DNA of 64,000 nucleotides from JAAZKI01 sp012799905 (GTDB lineage: Bacteria; Verrucomicrobiota; Lentisphaeria; Oligosphaerales; Oligosphaeraceae). Shown here one piece after another: positions 52,842 through 62,471 of the stretch (its first letter is position 1; every line of letters begins with the position of its first letter). The position numbers and the translations under genes were made by a program. The notes beneath the pieces are model-generated. The model was given only the letters and a program-made list of their open reading frames with translations. It was not told the DNA's origin and did not search any database. The stretch is taken from NCBI GenBank assembly GCA_050949415.1, contig JBMNFR010000016.1:186001-250000 (forward strand). Reading direction: 5' to 3'.

Positions 52842-53243
52842 CCTATTTTTTAACCACGAAAAACACGAAGGGACACGAAATTTTTGTTTTTTGGGTTGTT
52901 GTAACCACCGAATACACGGAATATACGGAAATTTTGTGTATGGTTGTTGTTCGTCGGGATAGGATTGCATGCGGATTCGCGATTTGGCCTATCGTTTTTT
53001 TTGACTATTCAGCGTGAACATCCGGATGGCGCGGAGAAACACTTCAAGTCGCCTCCCGCTTGGCCAGAATGACCTGAGGGCCACCCCAACCTCGTAGAGG
53101 TGGCACCATGAGTAACCCCAGGTGAAGCGGAGCGGAACCTGGGGGTGAAGTCCCCCCCAAGCCTGAGCCTCGGGGAGGCGACACAAAAGTGCTGATTTGA
53201 AGGAAATCTTTCACAAAAACAAGAAGTTGGTCGACAGTAGTAC
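52842..53243. repeat. Dispersed element, right copy flanking deoR
   Basis: Same sequence and orientation as 51460-51893 with scattered base changes and small indels (GTTGTTGTTGTAACCACTG there, GTTGTTGTAACCACCG here). It starts right at the deoR stop codon, so the left end of the element is missing. The stretch 53244-53455 is the upstream region of the sialidase-like gene, with no other feature. Confidence 0.9.
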
Positions 53244-53455
53244 AGAAATTTTGTCTAGGGGTACTGCTTTGGCGTCGCAGCTTGCACACGGCAGCGACTA
53301 TCCCAGCGTGCGATTACGCCCGGCGTTTTTGGTTATGAAAACACGGTTGGCATTCCAGGGAAATTTCAATATATTTGTATTTTTGTTTTAGGCATCTTAA
53401 AGCACGCTGTTGCAATTCTCCTTGTTCAACTCAAAACATAGAAGGTTCATGGTTC

Positions 53456-54586
53456 ATGCTTTACAGTGAAATCAAATATCAGCCGGAACAGACGCGGACT
53501 TACCTGGGTAGTCCGAGCATTATTCGACTGGAAGATGGCGCCCTGGTGGCGACGCATGATTATTTTGGCCCGGGCTGTCCCCGTAATCACGAGTCAGAGG
53601 AAGCACTGACCAGCGTTTACCGCTCCGAGGACAATGGCCTGAGTTGGCAGAATGTAACTCACGTGATGAACGCCTATTGGAGCACCCTGTTTATACATCG
53701 CGGCGTCCTCTACCTGTTCGGCGTCACCCAGCAATATGGCTCTATCGTCATCCGACGCAGCGATGACGGGGGCTTTACCTGGTCGCATCCAACGAATGGC
53801 AGCAATGGCCTGCTGTTCAAGGGCGGCTATTATCACGATAATCCTAACTACCACACCTCGTCAGTGCCATTTCTGTTCCATCGCAATCGCATTTACCGGG
53901 GGATGGAAGAATGCTGGGATGCCAAGTGGGGAAGCGGTTTCAAGACGTTTGTGATTTCCGCTGACCAGGATGCAGACTTGCTTGACGCCGCCAGCTGGAC
54001 GATGAGCAATAAAATCCTTTTCCAGCATGACTGGCTGCCCAAAGAGTGGGAAGACGAAGGCTCCGGCGGCTGGCTGGAAGGCAATGTCTGCCTGGACCCG
54101 AAAGGACAAATCTGGAATATCCTGCGCGTCCATACGGCGCCACGCTACGACGTCGGCGCGATGGTTCGGGTGTCAGACGACGGCAAGGAGATTTCGTTTG
54201 ATCCCAGCCAGGGATTCATTGAGATGCCAGGCGGCAAGACCAAGTTCGTGATTCGGCGGGACGAGCAGACCGGCTATTATCTCAGTTTAGTCAACGCGCC
54301 GTTGCAAAAGACGCCTTATCAGAGCGGCTGCCGCAATGTGCTGTCGCTGGCCAAATCAGAGGATTTGCGGCATTGGCAAGTCGTCAAGGAAATCTTGCGA
54401 GATGAATCTGGACTCGTGCCGCAGGATTCTGCGCGTTTGACCGGCTTCCAGTACGTCGACTGGCATTTTGACGGCGAAGAAGACATCATTTTCGCGACCA
54501 GGATGGCCTGGCGCGGAGCGCATAATTTCCATGATTCGAATCGAATCACCTTCCATCGGCTGCGTCAATTCCGGAAATGGCTGTGA
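53456..54586 (+). CDS. Sialidase-like (BNR-repeat) protein
   Basis: 376 residues of the six-bladed propeller sialidase superfamily. Asp-box repeats are visible: SEDNGLSW and SDDGGFTW (pattern SxDxGxTW), with further blades around PNYHTSSVPF and GGKTKFVIRRDE. No signal peptide is present, so it acts in the cytoplasm. Members of this superfamily hydrolyse sialic acids or other glycosides, and many related proteins have other substrates or are inactive; the arginine triad could not be assigned with confidence. The start at 53456 is used because the longer frame begins in non-conserved sequence; GAAGG lies about 10 bases upstream. It lies after the right deoR repeat and 87 bases before the M20 gene. 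Confidence 0.72.
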   Translation: MLYSEIKYQPEQTRTYLGSPSIIRLEDGALVATHDYFGPGCPRNHESEEALTSVYRSEDNGLSWQNVTHVMNAYWSTLFIHRGVLYLFGVTQQYGSIVIRRSDDGGFTWSHPTNGSNGLLFKGGYYHDNPNYHTSSVPFLFHRNRIYRGMEECWDAKWGSGFKTFVISADQDADLLDAASWTMSNKILFQHDWLPKEWEDEGSGGWLEGNVCLDPKGQIWNILRVHTAPRYDVGAMVRVSDDGKEISFDPSQGFIEMPGGKTKFVIRRDEQTGYYLSLVNAPLQKTPYQSGCRNVLSLAKSEDLRHWQVVKEILRDESGLVPQDSARLTGFQYVDWHFDGEEDIIFATRMAWRGAHNFHDSNRITFHRLRQFRKWL

Positions 54587-54673
54587 CCGCAGTCCAGTTG
54601 GCGTGTGGCGAGAGCGACTAGGCTCGCCGCCTCGGATTGCAGCTCATTGAGATGAAACAAACAGGGGGACGGC

Positions 54674-56023
54674 ATGAAAAAGATCGATGCGGTGAAAGCA
54701 GCAGTCATCAAGGCGATTGATGCCCGTAAAGATGACATTTTAGCCCTGGGAAACTATTTTTGGAAGAACCCCGAAATTGGCTATCGCGAGTATAAGACCG
54801 CTGCCAAGGCGACTGAGACCCTGCGCTCGCTGGGAATGACCGTGCGGGAAAATCTGGCAGTGACTGGAATGCGCGCTGACTTGGACGGCGCCAAGCCTGG
54901 TCCGACGGGTGCTATCCTGGGTGAGTTGGACGCGTTGCTGCTGCCAACGCATCCGGAATGCGATCCGGAGACCGGGGCAGTGCACGCCTGCGGACATCAC
55001 GCCCATGTCACCGCAATGTTAGGAGCAGCCATGGGCCTGGTTGACTCCGGAGCCATGAAGAGCCTGTCCGGGCGAGTCAGCTTCATCGGCACGCCGGCCG
55101 AGGAATGCATTGAATTCGAGCATCGCTTGCAGATGATGGCTGAAGGCAAGATTCAGGCTCTGGGCGGCAAAAGCGAGCTGATCCGCGTTGGCGCTTTCGA
55201 TGGCGTTGACATCGCAATCATGCACCATGCCGGCGTCAGAGGCTATGGAGTCAGCGACCACAACGGCTTTGTCATGAAAACAGTCTGCTTCAAAGGCAAA
55301 AGCTGCCACGCTGCCGGCCCGGGCGGAGGCGTCAACGCCTTCCATGCCGCCACCCTTGCCGTCAATGGCCTTGGCATGATTCGGGAGACGTTTTCCCGCA
55401 ACCGCACCATTCGGGTGCATGGCATTATGACCAGCGGCGGCGACGTGGTCAACATCATCCCTGATTCCTGCAAGATGGAATATATGCTCCGAGCCGATAA
55501 TATGGAGGAAGTCAAAGTTGTCTCCGAGCAGTTTGACAAAGTCATGGCTGGCGCGGCCTTGGCGGTCGGAGCTGACGTGGAAATCAGGACGGTTTGCGGC
55601 TATATGCCGCTGAAAGACGACGACGAGTTGTTAGAGATATTTAAAGAAGCGGTGAAACTGATTGAGCCTGACTGGGATAAGCCGGTCGGCCGCGGCTTCA
55701 GCATGGGTTCGACTGACATGGGTGACGTCGGCTGCATCATGCCGGTCATTCATGGCTCAACGAGTGGCATGAAGGGAACTGGACATGGCATAACATACAC
55801 TGTCGATGACCCGGTCCGCCTTTATCTGAACAATGCTAAACTGGCCGCGTTGATGGTAGTGGAACTCCTGTACGGCAAGGCCGAAAGAGGCCGCAAAATC
55901 GCAGCTCGCCGCGAAGGAAAAATGTCAATCGAGGAATATATCAAGTATGCTGACAGCTTTACGTCGACGCAAAACATCGCCGACGTGCTGGAGACAGTCA
56001 TACATCCAGAAAACGGAAAATGA
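54674..56023 (+). CDS. M20-family amidohydrolase
   Basis: 449 residues of the M20D peptidase/aminoacylase group that hydrolyse N-acyl amino acids, indole-acetyl amino acids or p-aminobenzoyl-glutamate. Metal ligands are in HACGHHAHVTAM (Cys and His set), the general base region in FIGTPAEECIEF and a ligand in the IMHHAG segment. The dimerisation lid domain lies at about residues 195-310 (SCHAAGPGGGVNAFHAA). The C-terminal HGSTSGMKGTGHG carries the last ligand. The nitrilase-family gene follows 6 bases later, suggesting a two-gene unit for amide breakdown; the substrate cannot be named. Confidence 0.88.
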   Translation: MKKIDAVKAAVIKAIDARKDDILALGNYFWKNPEIGYREYKTAAKATETLRSLGMTVRENLAVTGMRADLDGAKPGPTGAILGELDALLLPTHPECDPETGAVHACGHHAHVTAMLGAAMGLVDSGAMKSLSGRVSFIGTPAEECIEFEHRLQMMAEGKIQALGGKSELIRVGAFDGVDIAIMHHAGVRGYGVSDHNGFVMKTVCFKGKSCHAAGPGGGVNAFHAATLAVNGLGMIRETFSRNRTIRVHGIMTSGGDVVNIIPDSCKMEYMLRADNMEEVKVVSEQFDKVMAGAALAVGADVEIRTVCGYMPLKDDDELLEIFKEAVKLIEPDWDKPVGRGFSMGSTDMGDVGCIMPVIHGSTSGMKGTGHGITYTVDDPVRLYLNNAKLAALMVVELLYGKAERGRKIAARREGKMSIEEYIKYADSFTSTQNIADVLETVIHPENGK

Positions 56024-56029
56024 GACGAA

Positions 56030-56869
56030 ATGACAAAGATGGCATCCACAGCTGATGGTCTGCGTTTGGGTCTGGTGCAGATGTGCTCGGTTCCGGACGT
56101 GACGGCCAATCTCGCCTCAGTTCGGGACAGCCTCCGCCAAGTGCGCTCAGAAGGCGCTGACCTGGCGGTGTTTCCCGAATACGTGTTTTGTCTGGCTGGC
56201 ACGACGACCACGCGAGCAGCTGCTTGGCCAGAATCGCAGTGGGCAGAGACGCTGAGCAGGCTGTGTCGGGAAGACGGCATGGCAGCTGTATTCGGGGGCG
56301 TGCCGGTGACGGTTGAAAACGGCATAGTTAACCGCTCATACGCTGTCGGCCCGGATGGCGCTATTTTGGCTTGCTACGACAAAAGGCGCCTGTTCACCTT
56401 GCAAGGCAAGCACCCCGAGGCCATTTTTGAGCCGGCGCTGTTTCGCCCCGGCCAGAAGGCGGTCACCTTTGCCTGGCATGGCTGGAAGATTGCACTGACC
56501 ATTTGTTTTGATTTGCGTTTTCCAGAAATTTTCCAGGAATGTCGGCCTTGCGATTTGTTCCTCTGTACAGCGGCTTTCACGGCCTGGACTGGTCAGGCTC
56601 ATTGGGAAGTGCTGCTGCGGGCCCGGGCCATTGAAACGCAGACCTGGGTGGCAGGCGTGGGGCAGGGCGGCGTCAACCAGGAAACCGGCTTGGAGTTGTT
56701 TGGCCATTCCGGGGTTTACGATCCCTGGGGATTGCCGATAGCCGTCGCACCGCACCGGGAGCCGCAGTGTTTTACGGTCACTTTGCGTCGAGAACGGCTG
56801 AGCGAATGCCGCGCCGCCTTGGGCGGCCGAGGCGACCGACCAATGTGCTCCTGTCCGGAACATCTTTAA
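56030..56869 (+). CDS. Nitrilase-superfamily carbon-nitrogen hydrolase
   Basis: 279 residues with the Glu-Lys-Cys catalytic triad: Glu in AVFPEYVF, Lys in CYDKRRLF and Cys in ALTICFDLRFPEI. The ICFDLRFPE block is typical of the Nit2/omega-amidase and deaminated-glutathione amidase branch. It probably hydrolyses an amide formed in metabolism; the adjacent M20 amidohydrolase (6-base gap) suggests a common substrate line, which is inference. The hemW gene begins 13 bases after its stop, so all three are likely one transcript. Confidence 0.85.
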   Translation: MTKMASTADGLRLGLVQMCSVPDVTANLASVRDSLRQVRSEGADLAVFPEYVFCLAGTTTTRAAAWPESQWAETLSRLCREDGMAAVFGGVPVTVENGIVNRSYAVGPDGAILACYDKRRLFTLQGKHPEAIFEPALFRPGQKAVTFAWHGWKIALTICFDLRFPEIFQECRPCDLFLCTAAFTAWTGQAHWEVLLRARAIETQTWVAGVGQGGVNQETGLELFGHSGVYDPWGLPIAVAPHREPQCFTVTLRRERLSECRAALGGRGDRPMCSCPEHL

Positions 56870-56882
56870 GCAGAAAAGGGAC

Positions 56883-57989
56883 ATGACCGCAGACGCTTTC
56901 CAATCTTTATATGTCCATATTCCCTTTTGTCGGGGGAAATGCTCTTATTGCGCCTTCTACTCGCTGGGTGAGTCTTCTGCGAATGAGCGTCGAGCCTACC
57001 TGGAACGGCTGGAGCAGGAGATGCGCCATGGCGCACAGAATTGCGCGCAGTTGCAGTCTGTCTTCGTTGGCGGCGGCACGCCCAGCGCCATGACTGCCGA
57101 TGAGTTAGAACAACTCGCAGGACTTGTCAAAAACTGCTTTTCGCTGGCGTCGGATTGCGAGTGGAGCATGGAGGCCAACCCGGAATCAATGGACGAGGAG
57201 AAAATTGCGCTTTTGGCGGAGCATGGCGTCAACCGCCTCAGCTTTGGCGTCCAGAGTTTTTCACCGTCTTTGCGGCGGACGATTGGCCGCCGAGGCAGCC
57301 CTGAGTCTGTAGGCGAATGGCTGAGCGTGGCCCGCCAACATGGCATCCAGCGCTGCAATCTTGACTTTATCTACGCCATTCCAGGCCAGACTCTGGCGAA
57401 CTGGGAGACTGACCTACGCCAGGCCGTGGCCTTGGCGCCGACGCATGTGTCGACCTACGCCTTGACCATTGAGGAAGGGACGCGCCTAGTCGGACAGGTC
57501 AGCCCAGCTTCTGACGACGTGTTCCTCAATATGTGGGACGCTGCTGACGCGATTTTGGGCGCTGCCGGCTTTAACCGCTATGAAATTTCCAACTTCGCCC
57601 TGGCCGGCGAGGAATGTCGCCACAATGTCGAGGTCTGGCAGGGCGGGACGTATCTTGGCTGCGGCCCGTCGGCTGTGTCGTTTGACGGTGCTGGCCGTTC
57701 AGCCAATCCAGCAGATTTGACGGCGTGGCTGAACGGCGCGCCACCAGTGCGAGAGACCTTGCCGGAGCACGAACAAGCAGCTGAGGTTCTGGCTTTTGGC
57801 ATGCGTCGGGCAGCCGGCTGGCAATGGCAGGATTTCCAACAGCGCACGGGCTTTGACGCGCGCCAGCTGCGTGGCGACGCCCTGGCGCGGCTGACTAAAC
57901 GCGGACTGCTGACAAGCGACGCCTTAGGCGCACGGCCAACCCGCCAAGGAATGCTTTTTAATGATGACGTTATCATGGAATTATTGTAA
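56883..57989 (+). CDS. hemW: Radical SAM heme chaperone HemW
   Basis: 368 residues of the HemN-like radical SAM family. The cluster motif is PFCRGKCSYCAFYS (C-x3-C-x2-C); the fourth Cys that marks true coproporphyrinogen oxidase HemN is replaced by Phe, which fits HemW, a heme-binding protein that hands heme to respiratory enzymes. Further family blocks are SVFVGGGTPSAM, EANPES, RLSFGVQSF, DFIYAIPGQT and FNRYEISNFA. The C-terminal part has GCGPSAVSF. The start at 56883 follows AAAAGGGAC. It sits directly after the nitrilase gene. Confidence 0.9.
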   Translation: MTADAFQSLYVHIPFCRGKCSYCAFYSLGESSANERRAYLERLEQEMRHGAQNCAQLQSVFVGGGTPSAMTADELEQLAGLVKNCFSLASDCEWSMEANPESMDEEKIALLAEHGVNRLSFGVQSFSPSLRRTIGRRGSPESVGEWLSVARQHGIQRCNLDFIYAIPGQTLANWETDLRQAVALAPTHVSTYALTIEEGTRLVGQVSPASDDVFLNMWDAADAILGAAGFNRYEISNFALAGEECRHNVEVWQGGTYLGCGPSAVSFDGAGRSANPADLTAWLNGAPPVRETLPEHEQAAEVLAFGMRRAAGWQWQDFQQRTGFDARQLRGDALARLTKRGLLTSDALGARPTRQGMLFNDDVIMELL

Positions 57990-58102
57990 GAATCCGCTTG
58001 CTGAGTTACATTAGGCATTTTGCCGTATTACTAACCTTAGATAAATCGCCGGGATGCATTCTTGCCGCCGGCGGTGTGCTGTCGACAGAAATAGGACAAG
58101 TC

Positions 58103-59470
58103 ATGAAACAGCGTTTGATGGATGCCTTGAAGAACGCACGGGCGGATTACGCCGAAATTCGATACGAACAATCTGATGCGACTTCTTTTTCCTATCGCGG
58201 TCCAGAGCAGGAAAACGCCAGCACTGGCTGCAGAACCGGTGGAATCGTCCGCGCCTGCCATCGGGGAGGATGGGGAGTCTGCTCCTTTGACACCCTGGAC
58301 AACTTGGAGGAAAAAGTGGCTGACGCCTGTGCTGCCGCCGCTTTAGTTGGCCGGGAAAAGACCGTCCTGGCCGAAGACGTCCCAGTTGTTGACCAAGAAT
58401 TCCGAGCTCCCTTGCAGCAGGATTTCCGCACAGTGCCGATCCAGGACAAAGTCGCCTTGGTCGAGCACTACAACGAGATTGTGCGTAAATCAACGCCGGG
58501 CGTTGAGACGTCGACGGTCAGTTATTCTGACACGTTCCGGACGGTCTACTTCGCCTCGACGCGCGGGGCGTACTTTCTGGATGAACGACCGCGCGTCATC
58601 CTCGTGCTGTCCGCTGGTGCGCGGTCTGGCAACTTGGTGCAGAGGGCGCATGAGAGCGTCGCCTCCGCCACTGACTACGGCGTTGTCTTTGGCCGCGAAG
58701 AGCTCGCGCGCGAAGTCGCTCAACGCGCGGTTGATTTATTAAAAGCGCCGCAATGCCCGGGCGGCCGTCACACAGTCGTGCTGCGACCGGACCTGACCGG
58801 GGTGTTTGCGCATGAGGCTTTTGGTCATTTAAGTGAAGCTGACTTCCTGTATGAAAACCCGCAGATGCGAGAACTGATGACCATCGGGCGTGTCATGGGC
58901 GTGAAAAACTTGAACATCACTGATGACGGCGCCCGAGGCACGCTCCAAGGCACACATCCAGTGGATGATGAAGGCGTCCCTACCCAGCGCACAGAACTGA
59001 TCAAGGATGGCGTCCTGGTCGGTCATCTGCATTCGCTGGAGACAGCAGGCAAGATGGGCGCGCGGCCGACCGGCAACGCCCGCGCCATCAGCGGCGGCTA
59101 TGCGCCGATTGTGCGCATGACCAATACTTTTATCGAACCCGGCGACCTCACCCGCGAACAACTGTTTGCAGACATTGATGACGGCATTTACGCCTGCGGC
59201 ATGAAGGGCGGCCAGACCATGATGGAGATGTTCACGTTCTCAGCCGCCTACGGATATCGCATCCGCAATGGACAAGTCTGCGAACTGCTGCGAGACGTGA
59301 TTTTGACCGGAAATGTGTTTGATACCCTGCACGCCATTGACGGAATTGCCGATGATTTCACCATCAATGAAACCGGCGGCGGCTGTGGCAAAGGCGGCCA
59401 GTCGCCGCTGCCAGTGACTGAGGGCGGGCCGCATATCAGAATCAGAAATGCTGTCATCGGCGGCCGTTGA
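58103..59470 (+). CDS. tldD: TldD-family metalloprotease
   Basis: 455 residues. TldD with its partner TldE (PmbA) forms a zinc protease known for microcin B17 maturation and CcdA breakdown. The metal motif HEAFGH (in GVFAHEAFGHLSEAD) is complete, and RDVILTGNVFDTLHAIDGIA and NETGGGCGKGGQSPLPVTEGG match the conserved end of active TldD. A pmbA gene is not adjacent. The ATG at 58103 lies eight bases after AGGA; the longer frame to 57998 adds a non-conserved stretch. It stands 113 bases after hemW and 83 before the next gene. Confidence 0.9.
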   Translation: MKQRLMDALKNARADYAEIRYEQSDATSFSYRGPEQENASTGCRTGGIVRACHRGGWGVCSFDTLDNLEEKVADACAAAALVGREKTVLAEDVPVVDQEFRAPLQQDFRTVPIQDKVALVEHYNEIVRKSTPGVETSTVSYSDTFRTVYFASTRGAYFLDERPRVILVLSAGARSGNLVQRAHESVASATDYGVVFGREELAREVAQRAVDLLKAPQCPGGRHTVVLRPDLTGVFAHEAFGHLSEADFLYENPQMRELMTIGRVMGVKNLNITDDGARGTLQGTHPVDDEGVPTQRTELIKDGVLVGHLHSLETAGKMGARPTGNARAISGGYAPIVRMTNTFIEPGDLTREQLFADIDDGIYACGMKGGQTMMEMFTFSAAYGYRIRNGQVCELLRDVILTGNVFDTLHAIDGIADDFTINETGGGCGKGGQSPLPVTEGGPHIRIRNAVIGGR

Positions 59471-59553
59471 CGACCCCATGTCGGCTTAGGCCAGGCCCAG
59501 GTGGGAGATGATTTTCGTTACAGCAGCGAATGTTTGAAAAAGGAGAAAAGCGC

Positions 59554-61260
59554 ATGCGTGGTGCAGTGAAAATAGTCGCGGTGTTCCTGGTGGCTTGGTC
59601 CTGGGTTTTATATGGGCAGGCCGATGTCATCAAGACCGCTGTTGGCGAGACGTTTAACCAGTCGCCATTTGAGTATGAGCTGCGCGAGCTGGAGCGGCGT
59701 CAAACGCACACGGTGTATGCCATTTCCTATCCGTCGCCGGTCGTTTCCGACTTGGAGAGCAACAACACCGTGCACGGCGAATTCTTCTTGCCGCACGGAT
59801 TGCCGCCGACTAAGTCGCATCCAGCGGTGGTGATCAACCACATTCTGGCGGGCGGCTTTGATTTGGAACGGATGATGTGCACCACCCTGGCCAACAATGG
59901 CGTGGTCGCTATGTTCATTACGATGCCCTACTATGAACGACGCGGTGACAACCGCGGCCGCAAGCTGATAATGGAGTCGTCTGACCGATTCATTAAGTCG
60001 TTGGAGCAGGGAATCCAGGACAATCGGCGGGCCGTGGATGTCTTGGCCAGCCGGCCGGAGGTGGCGGCGGAAAAGATCGGCATCGGCGGCGGCAGCCTGG
60101 GCGCCATCGTCTCAGCCAGCGTCTGCGGCTTTGAACCGCGCCTTGAAAGAGCATTCCTGCTCATGGGAGGCGGCAACCTGGAGCAAATCTTCCGCCATGA
60201 ATCACGCGAGACAGCGCCATTCCGGAAGTTCTTGGACAGCCTGGACGATGCTTCGCGGAAAACGACATTGGACGCATTGACGCGACTGGACCCGGTTTCC
60301 CAGGGCGAGGCATTGCATCGTCTCAGCCGCTTTGGCCGACTGCGGATGATTTGCGCCTCCGAAGACCATGTCATCCCGCCAGCTTGCTCACGCGCCCTGG
60401 CCGAGGCCGCAGGATGCACCATCACCTGGCTGCCTGGCGTAAATCACTACACAGTGGCATCGCAGTCAGCGTTCATTTTCGCTGAACTGGTGGATTTCTT
60501 CACAGTGCGACGGCCATCGGAGTGGAAGCCGGTCGGTGCGAACGACGGCGACAAGCCTGGGGCTGTCGGACTACGCCTGCTGGGCGGGTTTCTGCGGGAA
60601 TTGAGCCTGATGCTGGCCGGGACGCCAACGCCTGGATGCGGTCATCATCTGGGCGTCAGCCTGGCAGTGGATTACAAAGGCGGCAGCCACAAGGCCGATA
60701 TTCAGCTCAAACGCGGCGCCAGAGGATGGTATGCGCTGTCCGGAAACGTGCCTAAGCTCGGCCAGGCGGCTTTTGGACAGGCCAAGCACCCGTGGATGGC
60801 CGGCGCTAAGGAATCCCTGTATGTCGGTTCACAGAACGCCGTGGACGAACGGCGCTTTGACGCCTTCATCGCCCCAGAGCAGCTGCTGAAATACCAGATG
60901 GCGACCGGCGCGCTGGCCAGCGTCGCCATGGCGCCGGAGATACTTACCGGCTATACCCGGGTTGCGACCACGCCAACCACCGAGGGCATGACCCGGGTCG
61001 CAGTTGATATCCCCCATCCTGACTTCTTTGGCCGAATTAACCTGGTGTTTGACGCCAAGGGCGCACTGAAAAGCGGCTTTTTCTCGCTCAGCGGCGTCCA
61101 AGGCACGCTGACTATATCCGAATGGCGTCTGGATGCGGAGACGCCGGAGACGGACTTTGCGCCGCCGGCTGGCCGCACTGCGCGTGAGGTCAATCAAGAG
61201 GATGTCTTGCGCATGATTGCAGCGATTTTCAATCGTCTGCTTGAATCGGTGAATTTCTGA
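59554..61260 (+). CDS. Exported alpha/beta-hydrolase with extra C-terminal domain
   Basis: 568 residues with a signal peptide (KIVAVFLVAWSWVLYGQA). The first ~330 residues fit an alpha/beta hydrolase: nucleophile elbow GIGGGSLGAIVSA (G-G-S-L-G form), acid SEDHVIP and histidine GVNHYT. An AVVINHILAGGF strand precedes. The remaining ~235 residues have no recognised family; they are rich in beta-type sequence (GVSLAVDYKGGSHKADIQL...). The extra domain could be a lipid- or glycan-binding module. AAGGAG lies eight bases before the ATG at 59554. The C45-type gene follows 52 bases later, possibly cotranscribed. Confidence 0.75.
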   Translation: MRGAVKIVAVFLVAWSWVLYGQADVIKTAVGETFNQSPFEYELRELERRQTHTVYAISYPSPVVSDLESNNTVHGEFFLPHGLPPTKSHPAVVINHILAGGFDLERMMCTTLANNGVVAMFITMPYYERRGDNRGRKLIMESSDRFIKSLEQGIQDNRRAVDVLASRPEVAAEKIGIGGGSLGAIVSASVCGFEPRLERAFLLMGGGNLEQIFRHESRETAPFRKFLDSLDDASRKTTLDALTRLDPVSQGEALHRLSRFGRLRMICASEDHVIPPACSRALAEAAGCTITWLPGVNHYTVASQSAFIFAELVDFFTVRRPSEWKPVGANDGDKPGAVGLRLLGGFLRELSLMLAGTPTPGCGHHLGVSLAVDYKGGSHKADIQLKRGARGWYALSGNVPKLGQAAFGQAKHPWMAGAKESLYVGSQNAVDERRFDAFIAPEQLLKYQMATGALASVAMAPEILTGYTRVATTPTTEGMTRVAVDIPHPDFFGRINLVFDAKGALKSGFFSLSGVQGTLTISEWRLDAETPETDFAPPAGRTAREVNQEDVLRMIAAIFNRLLESVNF

Positions 61261-61312
61261 GGGCCGCGCTGGCCAGGACTGTTTGCTGCCAAAGGCAAGG
61301 AGGGTGTTTTTT

Positions 61313-62470
61313 ATGCGTACATGGTGTTTATGGCTAACCGCAGTTGTGATGTTGTCCAGCCTGGCTCTGTTTGGCCAGAATATCAGGGTTATGACGCGGG
61401 ATGCGCATGGTTTGCTGGCGCAGACGCAGGGCAAGCGTGTGCTGTTTTTGGCTGGGACGCCGGAAGAGATGGGCGCTGCCCACGGTCGGCTGCTGGCGAG
61501 AATTATTCCCAAAGTCACGCCGCAGACGATGTCGCTGGTGGCAGCCGGATACTGTTTTTCCAAAGGGGAGTGGTTTTACGACCGTCTCGAAGAGATTGTC
61601 ACCCGCGCCAAGCCGCATACGCCGGAGCGTTTCTTGACCGAATGCCTGGCCATGAGCAAGGCTGCCGGCATTACCGACCGCGATGGCATCTGCGCCAATT
61701 TCTTCCCTGAACTGTTTCATTGCAGCGGCGTCGCGGTGCGAGGCAAGGCTTCTGCTGATGGCGAAGTTGTGCATGCGCGCGTGCTTGACTACATGGCTGA
61801 CGTCAACTTGCAGAAATACACGGTGCTGCAAGTGTTCATGCCAAAAGACCTGCATGCCTGGCTGTCAGTCGGCTATGCTGGTTTTATGGGAACGGTGACG
61901 GCGATGAACGAACATGGCCTGGCCATGGGCGAAATCGGCGGCGGTGGCGAAGGCAATTGGGACGGCATGCCGATGACCTTCCTGATGCGCGATATCATGG
62001 AACGAGCCAAGACTGTGCGGGAGGCCGTGGCTATCCTGCAGGAAACGCCGCGCACATGCGAATACTACTACGTCATCAGCGACCGCAGCCGCGATATGGT
62101 GGGAATTTATGCGACACCGACCGTGCTGGAAATCCTGGAGGCAGGCCAGCAGCACGAGCGGCTGCCGACCGTGCCGGCTGATACGGTGATGATTTCCGCC
62201 CCCAACCGCGCCAAAGTTCTGTCAGAACGCCTGCATGAAAAGCAGGGCGCCATCACCCCGGAAGCGATGATGGAAATCATCAAACGGCCGGTCGCTATGA
62301 AGTCCAACTTGCATAACGCTATTTTCAAACCAGCCACTTTGGATGTCTGGTTTGCTGACGCGGGCCAGAAAAAACCAGCCTGCGACATGCCGTATGTGCA
62401 TGTCAACCTGGGAAAACTGATTGAATTCTATCGACGGAATAGTGCGCCGACGCCTGCACCTGCCCAGTGA
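61313..62470 (+). CDS. Exported C45-type autoproteolytic acyltransferase/hydrolase
   Basis: 385 residues with a signal peptide (LWLTAVVMLSSLALFGQ). Family C45 enzymes are Ntn hydrolases that cut themselves before a Cys nucleophile and then act on amides such as isopenicillin N. The nucleophile region is ELFHCSGVAVRGKASADG with the Cys-Ser-Gly start and HARVLDYMAD; GYAGFMGTVTAMNEHGLAMGE is the second typical block. The N-terminal GTPEEMGAAHGRLL is common to bacterial members of this group (HGxLL). The true substrate is unknown. AAGGAGG sits before the ATG at 61313; the longer frame adds non-conserved residues. It ends one base before the convergent ispE stop. Confidence 0.82.
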   Translation: MRTWCLWLTAVVMLSSLALFGQNIRVMTRDAHGLLAQTQGKRVLFLAGTPEEMGAAHGRLLARIIPKVTPQTMSLVAAGYCFSKGEWFYDRLEEIVTRAKPHTPERFLTECLAMSKAAGITDRDGICANFFPELFHCSGVAVRGKASADGEVVHARVLDYMADVNLQKYTVLQVFMPKDLHAWLSVGYAGFMGTVTAMNEHGLAMGEIGGGGEGNWDGMPMTFLMRDIMERAKTVREAVAILQETPRTCEYYYVISDRSRDMVGIYATPTVLEILEAGQQHERLPTVPADTVMISAPNRAKVLSERLHEKQGAITPEAMMEIIKRPVAMKSNLHNAIFKPATLDVWFADAGQKKPACDMPYVHVNLGKLIEFYRRNSAPTPAPAQ

Positions 62471-62471
62471 G

